A DNA stretch of 64,000 bases from Azospirillum sp. TSH100 (lineage in GTDB: Bacteria; Pseudomonadota; Alphaproteobacteria; Azospirillales; Azospirillaceae): contig NZ_CP039635.1 of assembly GCF_004923295.1 (NCBI RefSeq), positions 764,501-828,500 of the forward strand, given 5' to 3'. Shown piece by piece: positions 60,211 to 64,000 of this stretch. Both the position numbers and the translations under genes were made by a program. The first letter of the stretch is position 1; every line of letters begins with the position of its first letter. The notes under the pieces were generated by a model, which saw only the letters and a list, made by a program, of their open reading frames with translations, made no database searches and was not told the DNA's origin.

Positions 60211-61563
60211 TTACGCCTTTTTCGCTTTCTCGTTTTGCTTCCGTTCGCGGAAACGCTTCGCCCAGCCGGCGTAAGCCTTCTGGCTGCCGCGGGCGACCAC
60301 CAGCGCGTCGGCCTCCACCGCCATCGTCACCACGCTGCCGGCGCCGACGATGGCGCCGTCGCCGATGACCACCGGGGCGACCAGTGCGCTGTTCGAGCCG
60401 ATGAAGGCCCCGGCGCCGATCTCCGTCCGGAACTTCCCGAAGCCGTCGTAATTGCAGGTGATGGTGCCGGCGCCGATGTTGGCCTTGGCGCCGACGCGGG
60501 CGTCGCCGATGTAGGTCAAATGGTTGGCCTTGGCCCCGGCCTCGATCACCGCGTTCTTCACCTCGACGAAGTTGCCGATGTGGGCATCCGGGCCGATCTC
60601 CGCCCCGGGCCGCAGCCGGGCATAGGGGCCGATGACGGCGCCGCTGTCGATACGCACGCCTTCCAGATGGCAGTAGGGCTTGATCTCCACCCGGTCGCCG
60701 ACCGTCACCCCGGCGCCGAAGAAGCAGCCCGGCCCCACCACCACGTCGCGGCCGAGCCGGGTGTCGACGCTGAGGAAAATGCTGTCGGGGTCGATCAGGG
60801 TGGCGCCATTGTCCATCGCCGCCTTGCGCAGGCGGCGCTGCAGCAGCTTTTCCACCTCGGCCAGTTCGGCGCGGGAGTTGACGCCGACCACCTCGGCCGG
60901 GGCGGCCTCGACCACGGCGCAGGCCATGCCGGCGCGGCGCGCGATCTGGACCACGTCGGTCAGGTAATATTCGGACTTGGCATTGTCGTTGCCGACGTTG
61001 CCGATCAGGTCGAACATGCGGGCGCCGTCGAACGCCATCAGGCCGGCGTTGCACAGCCCGACCGCGCGTTCCTGCTCGCTGGCGTCGAGATACTCGACGA
61101 TCTTCTCCAGCCCGCCGCGGGCGTTCAGGATCAGGCGGCCATAGGCGCCGGGATCGTCGGGACGCATGCCCAGCACCACCACCGCCGGGTCGCTCGCCTG
61201 CCGGCGTGCCTGCACCAGGGCGCGCAGCGTGTCCGGCGTGACCAGCGGCGTGTCGCCGTAGAGCACGATGACGTCGCCGGTGAAACCTTCCAGCAGGCCG
61301 AAGGCGGCGCGCACGGCATCGGCGGTGCCGCGCTGCTCATGCTGGACGGCGGTGGGGTAGGGGGCGACGGCGGCGGCCACGCTGTCCATACCGGGACCGA
61401 CGACGACGACGACATGGTCGGGGTCGAGCGCCTTCACCGCGGCCAGCACATGCCCGACCATCGGCCGGCCGGCCACCCGGTGCAGCACCTTGGGCAGATC
61501 GGATTTCATGCGCGTGCCCTTGCCGGCGGCGAGGATCACGCAGGCGAGCGGACGATGGGCCAT
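60211..61563 (-). CDS. glmU: bifunctional GlcN-1-P acetyltransferase / GlcNAc-1-P uridyltransferase
   Basis: The 450-residue enzyme has the nucleotidyltransferase motif LAAGKGTRMKSDLPKVLH at the N-terminus. The C-terminal left-handed beta-helix (from about 245) has hexapeptide repeats, and NFVEVKNAVIEAGAKANHLTY is typical of the acetyltransferase site. It acetylates glucosamine-1-phosphate and then makes UDP-GlcNAc. It is cotranscribed with glmS. The C-terminus ends in a basic tail. Confidence 0.98.
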   Translation of the reverse strand: MAHRPLACVILAAGKGTRMKSDLPKVLHRVAGRPMVGHVLAAVKALDPDHVVVVVGPGMDSVAAAVAPYPTAVQHEQRGTADAVRAAFGLLEGFTGDVIVLYGDTPLVTPDTLRALVQARRQASDPAVVVLGMRPDDPGAYGRLILNARGGLEKIVEYLDASEQERAVGLCNAGLMAFDGARMFDLIGNVGNDNAKSEYYLTDVVQIARRAGMACAVVEAAPAEVVGVNSRAELAEVEKLLQRRLRKAAMDNGATLIDPDSIFLSVDTRLGRDVVVGPGCFFGAGVTVGDRVEIKPYCHLEGVRIDSGAVIGPYARLRPGAEIGPDAHIGNFVEVKNAVIEAGAKANHLTYIGDARVGAKANIGAGTITCNYDGFGKFRTEIGAGAFIGSNSALVAPVVIGDGAIVGAGSVVTMAVEADALVVARGSQKAYAGWAKRFRERKQNEKAKKA

Positions 61564-61803
61564 GGTGGTGTTCCTGGTCGAGCCTTGAAGTGGAAGGGGA
61601 AACCGGTCGATGGAGGCGCCGTACTTGAGCCGGTAAAGGTTAAGACATCACTGCCGGAACGGACGACGCTTCTTCCGGAGTGGGCGCCGCACCATCGGCA
61701 ATTCCGAGAGTGGTGTGCCACAGCACGCGGTGGAAGCCCAAGTCAACTTTTGTTTCAATCTGCAATAAACAAATGTTTCCAACGAGTTACCTGCCTAATT
61801 TTC
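61564..61803. promoter_or_regulatory. glmU upstream region / junction with integrated element
   Basis: These 240 bp hold no gene. The right part (about 61735-61803) is AT-rich and contains the weak dyad TTTGTTT...AAACAAA (61749-61773) just after the integrase stop. The element-chromosome junction should lie here, but neither an att repeat nor a tRNA is visible. Confidence 0.5.
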
Positions 61804-62724
61804 CTACGTTTTCCGTCGGTAATTTTCCAGCTTCGCGATGGCTGCGTTCGCCCTTTGTCGCTGATCCGCCTGACGTGTGTAAATCTCGAGATTTTTCAGT
61901 GACATGTGCCCTGTGATGGCCGCGATCTCCAGAGCCGAACAGCCGGCCTCCGCCAGTAGCGAGGCGGAGGCCTTCCGCAAGCCATGGAAAACGTAACCCT
62001 TCAGCTCCGGATGAGCTTTGATTGCCAAACGGACGGCGTTGGAAAATCCTATTCTGTTCCAGGGCTGTTCGGAAGCGGGGTTTACCAGTATTGTCACGGA
62101 GGTAGCGTTTCTCTTCCACTCCGTCAACTCGGCCTTTAGGTCCGCGTGGCACGGTACCCACAGCCGGGTACCGGTCTTTTTCTGAGTAACCTGGATCGCA
62201 GAGCCGTCATAGTCATCCCACCGCATCTTGATGAGGTCGGATGACCTCTGGCCGGTGTAGAGCGCCAGCACCACGGCCCGGCGCATAGGCTCCTTGAAGT
62301 GGGTGAGGGCGAAATCGACCGCCCGGTCCGGCCACCGCTCCCATTCGCCGAGCTGGAGGCGTTCGACGCCGGCGGCCGGGTTCGCCAGCACATATTCCCG
62401 GTCGACGGCGAACTTCAGCAGGATCGACCAGATGCTGATGATGCTGTTCGCCAGCCCCGGCCTGTCCGCGTAGCTGTCGCGCATGCCGAGGATGTGGCGC
62501 CGCCGGACATCGCTGATCGGCACATGCAGCACCTCCTCGAACTTGCCGAGGACGCCCAGATAGTCCTTCTTCGTTGAGGGGGCGAGCTTGGAGTATTCGG
62601 GCGACCGCCGGTATTCCTCGACGATGGCGCCCACGGTTCTTGGTTCGTATCGGCGCTCTGGATAGCGGTATTCTCTCACTTCACCGCTTGCCAGGCGCCG
62701 CCTTACGATTTTCTCGCGCGGCAT
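61804..62724 (-). CDS. tyrosine-type site-specific recombinase (phage/island integrase)
   Basis: The 306-residue recombinase has a SAM-like core-binding domain (about 28-115) and the catalytic domain. The catalytic residues are R160 (YTGQRSSDL), H247 and R250 (FHGLRKAS), H273 (TGHMS) and the nucleophile Y282 (IYTRQ). It is oriented towards glmU with its 3' end about 240 bp from that gene. This is the classical position of an integrase at one edge of an integrated element. ATG 62724 is chosen on position and AAGGGC upstream; the start overlaps the preceding small gene by 44 bp. Confidence 0.92.
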   Translation of the reverse strand: MPREKIVRRRLASGEVREYRYPERRYEPRTVGAIVEEYRRSPEYSKLAPSTKKDYLGVLGKFEEVLHVPISDVRRRHILGMRDSYADRPGLANSIISIWSILLKFAVDREYVLANPAAGVERLQLGEWERWPDRAVDFALTHFKEPMRRAVVLALYTGQRSSDLIKMRWDDYDGSAIQVTQKKTGTRLWVPCHADLKAELTEWKRNATSVTILVNPASEQPWNRIGFSNAVRLAIKAHPELKGYVFHGLRKASASLLAEAGCSALEIAAITGHMSLKNLEIYTRQADQRQRANAAIAKLENYRRKT

Positions 62725-62878
62725 GATTTGCCCTTTCGAATGCCTGATCGGGATCGGCAAAACGCCGACCGCGGGGAGTGTACACCCGGTCGAAAGTCTC
62801 TCTCAGGGTGCGGATCGCCTGCTCCAGATCGGCCACCCGGCGGCGGAGAAAGGCCAGCTCGCGTTCCTGGGTGTTCAC
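62681..62878 (-). CDS. small coiled-coil protein upstream of the integrase
   Basis: The 65-residue protein begins with a heptad-like helix (ELAFLRRRVADLEQAIRTL) and continues into a basic tail. GTG 62878 has GGAGG 7 nt upstream. The 3' end overlaps the integrase start by 44 bp, implying translational coupling. No family is recognised. An excisionase-like or DNA-binding helper is conceivable from position only. Confidence 0.6.
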   Translation of the reverse strand: MNTQERELAFLRRRVADLEQAIRTLRETFDRVYTPRGRRFADPDQAFERANHAARENRKAAPGKR

Positions 62879-62935
62879 CGGTCCGCCTCCCGCTTTTGCT
62901 GCCGCTCCCTGCGGCCAGTCCGTTGAAAGTGCATC

Positions 62936-63286
62936 TCAGGAATCACGGCGCAGGATGCAGGCCGCGACCGCGTCGCGGTGCCGGCCATGGGTGACGTCCA
63001 GCAGGGTCCAGGTTCCGGCCCTGCCGGCGAGCTGGTCCGCGAGGCTGCTGAAATCGAGCGCTCCCAGCAGCGCCAGCAGGACCGCCCTCTCGCCGGAGGA
63101 CAGGACACCGAACAGCCGTTCAGCGGCACGCCACACACCGCCGTCGGTCCGGCTGTTGTGGGCGATCGCCGCCGCGGTGAGCCTTGCCCAGCACGAGCAG
63201 CCGGCAATGAGATCGGCCGGCAGGCCGAGACGGCGGACAAGTTCGCCGCCGGGGCCAGCGAGGAAATCCAAAAGGGTCAGGTTCAC
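62936..63286 (-). CDS. hypothetical protein of the integrated element
   Basis: The 116-residue protein is mostly helical and mildly hydrophobic (LTLLDFLAGPGGELVRRLGL; SGERAVLLALLGALDFSSLAD). It ends in a segment with several His and Arg residues. GTG 63286 is preceded by GGGAGGAG 5 nt upstream, which supports translation. No family is recognised. It lies between the small coiled-coil gene and the ribbon-helix-helix gene, all on the minus strand. Confidence 0.6.
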   Translation of the reverse strand: MNLTLLDFLAGPGGELVRRLGLPADLIAGCSCWARLTAAAIAHNSRTDGGVWRAAERLFGVLSSGERAVLLALLGALDFSSLADQLAGRAGTWTLLDVTHGRHRDAVAACILRRDS

Positions 63287-63331
63287 GGCAACTCCTCCCA
63301 TGCCCCGCTGGCGCGGTCATGGTCATCTGCC

Positions 63332-63775
63332 TCAGATGCGTAGCGGGCTGGCGACGAAGCCGCGCCCGTAGGGCCGCCGCGCCTCCCCCAGGAACTCCAG
63401 CACCGCCTCCGGCGCCGTGTAGGTTTGCAGGAACAGCCGCACCATCGCCGTCAGCGGCAGGTCGGTGGCGTGGAACCGGTCATGCACCGCGCTGACCAGC
63501 ACGTCGCGGTTGGCGTAGCCCTCCAGCTCGGCGATGTGGTCGAGCAGCAGCCAGGACGTCACGTCCAGCCGCATCGAGGTCCGGTGCGAAATCCGGCGGT
63601 TGGCGATCACCACGTTGTAGGTGACCAGTGGCGTCGCCCCGTCCTTCGGCAGCGCCGGCGCCATGTGGCGCAGCGTGCGCTCCATCTTCCCGGACAGATC
63701 GCCGAAGCTTCGGTCCATTGCCACGTTCTGCGGTCCGTCCCTGCGTTGTAACGGGACCTTGATCGCTCCCTTCAT
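63332..63775 (-). CDS. ribbon-helix-helix domain protein
   Basis: The 148-residue protein carries an RHH_4-like segment: RISHRTSMRLDVTSW as the ribbon, a helix around LLDHIAELEGYANRDVL, and LTAMVRLFLQTY after it. These are DNA-binding dimers and usually autorepressors. ATG 63775 has GGAG 8 nt upstream. A perfect 11-bp dyad lies about 75 bp upstream in its promoter. It is the first visible gene of the element on this strand and may control the small genes and integrase. Confidence 0.72.
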   Translation of the reverse strand: MKGAIKVPLQRRDGPQNVAMDRSFGDLSGKMERTLRHMAPALPKDGATPLVTYNVVIANRRISHRTSMRLDVTSWLLLDHIAELEGYANRDVLVSAVHDRFHATDLPLTAMVRLFLQTYTAPEAVLEFLGEARRPYGRGFVASPLRI

Positions 63776-63849
63776 CGGTCGCACTCCAACAGCGCCTGCA
63801 TCCAAGGGTACTGGCGTTCACGCCATACCCTGTATTAGGATGGGCGGTA

Positions 63850-63883
63850 TACCGTGATTTCGTCAATGGCAAAAATCACGGTA
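63850..63883. promoter_or_regulatory. strong operator-like dyad upstream of the RHH gene
   Basis: TACCGTGATTT (63850-63860) and AAATCACGGTA (63873-63883) form a perfect 11-bp inverted repeat with a 12-nt centre. On the minus strand TTGCCA and TATACC fall within it, so a bound repressor would block a promoter there. The last 117 bases of the window (63884-64000) show no gene. Confidence 0.65.
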
Positions 63884-64000
63884 AAGCGATCATTCTGAAC
63901 CCTGCCCGCGGGCTGACCGGAGGGGTTCCCCTTTGCCGCCAGCCGCCTTCGCGCAACTTGTGGAAACCGGTTGAGAAACGATGCGACTTTTTCGTTTGCC

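Noticed and set aside
61564..61803. tRNA gene as integrase attachment site
   Set aside because: No cloverleaf or T-loop motif is visible in the interval.

Overview
The window is GC-rich throughout, with tightly packed genes, many ATGA/TAATG stop-start overlaps and frequent GTG starts. The gene content (an adjacent glmU-glmS pair, several NitT/Ssu-type sulfonate ABC systems, a 4,5-type aromatic meta-cleavage operon, Tat-type signal peptides on binding proteins) fits a free-living or plant-associated alphaproteobacterium. An Azospirillum-like member of the Rhodospirillales is the best guess, but this is inference from style, not a sequence search.

Layout. 0.1-3.5 kb: a single-domain response regulator, a Tat-exported alpha/beta hydrolase and an MHS-family metabolite:proton symporter. 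3.6-11.8 kb: a complete gallate catabolic operon (galD, transporter, fused gallate dioxygenase galA, ligJ-type hydratase, ligK-type aldolase, a 6PGDH-like dehydrogenase). It is divergent from a LysR regulator with two HTH domains, and strong palindromes lie between them. 11.8-12.0 kb: a degraded IS6-family transposase fragment with a recognisable end. 12.1-24.5 kb: the most unusual region. A 1129-residue protein joins a periplasmic binding domain, a Cys-loop-receptor-like beta-sandwich, an MscS channel and a cyclic-nucleotide-binding domain. It converges on a seven-gene operon of two binding proteins without ABC partners, a TPR protein, a His/Gly-rich exported protein, a degenerate alanine-racemase homologue, a sensor-MFS fusion and a GNAT acetyltransferase.

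24.5-48.5 kb: an organosulfur and hydroxy-acid region. One operon (31.6 to 26.5 kb) has a NitT-type ABC importer, a threonine-synthase-like PLP enzyme and an Ldh-family dehydrogenase, with a D-2-hydroxyacid dehydrogenase convergent to it. A second (39.7 to 31.8 kb) has SsuCBA-like transport, an SsuD-like monooxygenase, a D-2-hydroxyacid dehydrogenase, a class II aldolase-like protein, a second binding protein and an acyl-CoA-dehydrogenase-fold enzyme. A third (48.2 to 39.9 kb) has a small membrane protein, a PaaK-like CoA ligase, a nitroreductase, another NitT transporter, a thiol dioxygenase, a four-domain rhodanese and a LysR regulator. The promoters of the second and third share a motif.

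48.5-58.1 kb: a dipeptide/oligopeptide ABC operon with a creatinase-like M24 protein and two M20 proteins, one of which has lost metal ligands, divergent from a GntR/HutC regulator. 58.3-61.6 kb: glmU-glmS, with an unoccupied attTn7-type site. 61.8-64.0 kb: the edge of an integrated element with a tyrosine recombinase, two small uncharacterised genes and a ribbon-helix-helix protein under a strong operator-like dyad.

No rRNA, tRNA or CRISPR array was seen. The strongest candidate for something undescribed is the binding-protein/beta-sandwich/MscS/cNMP channel with its facing sensor-transporter operon.
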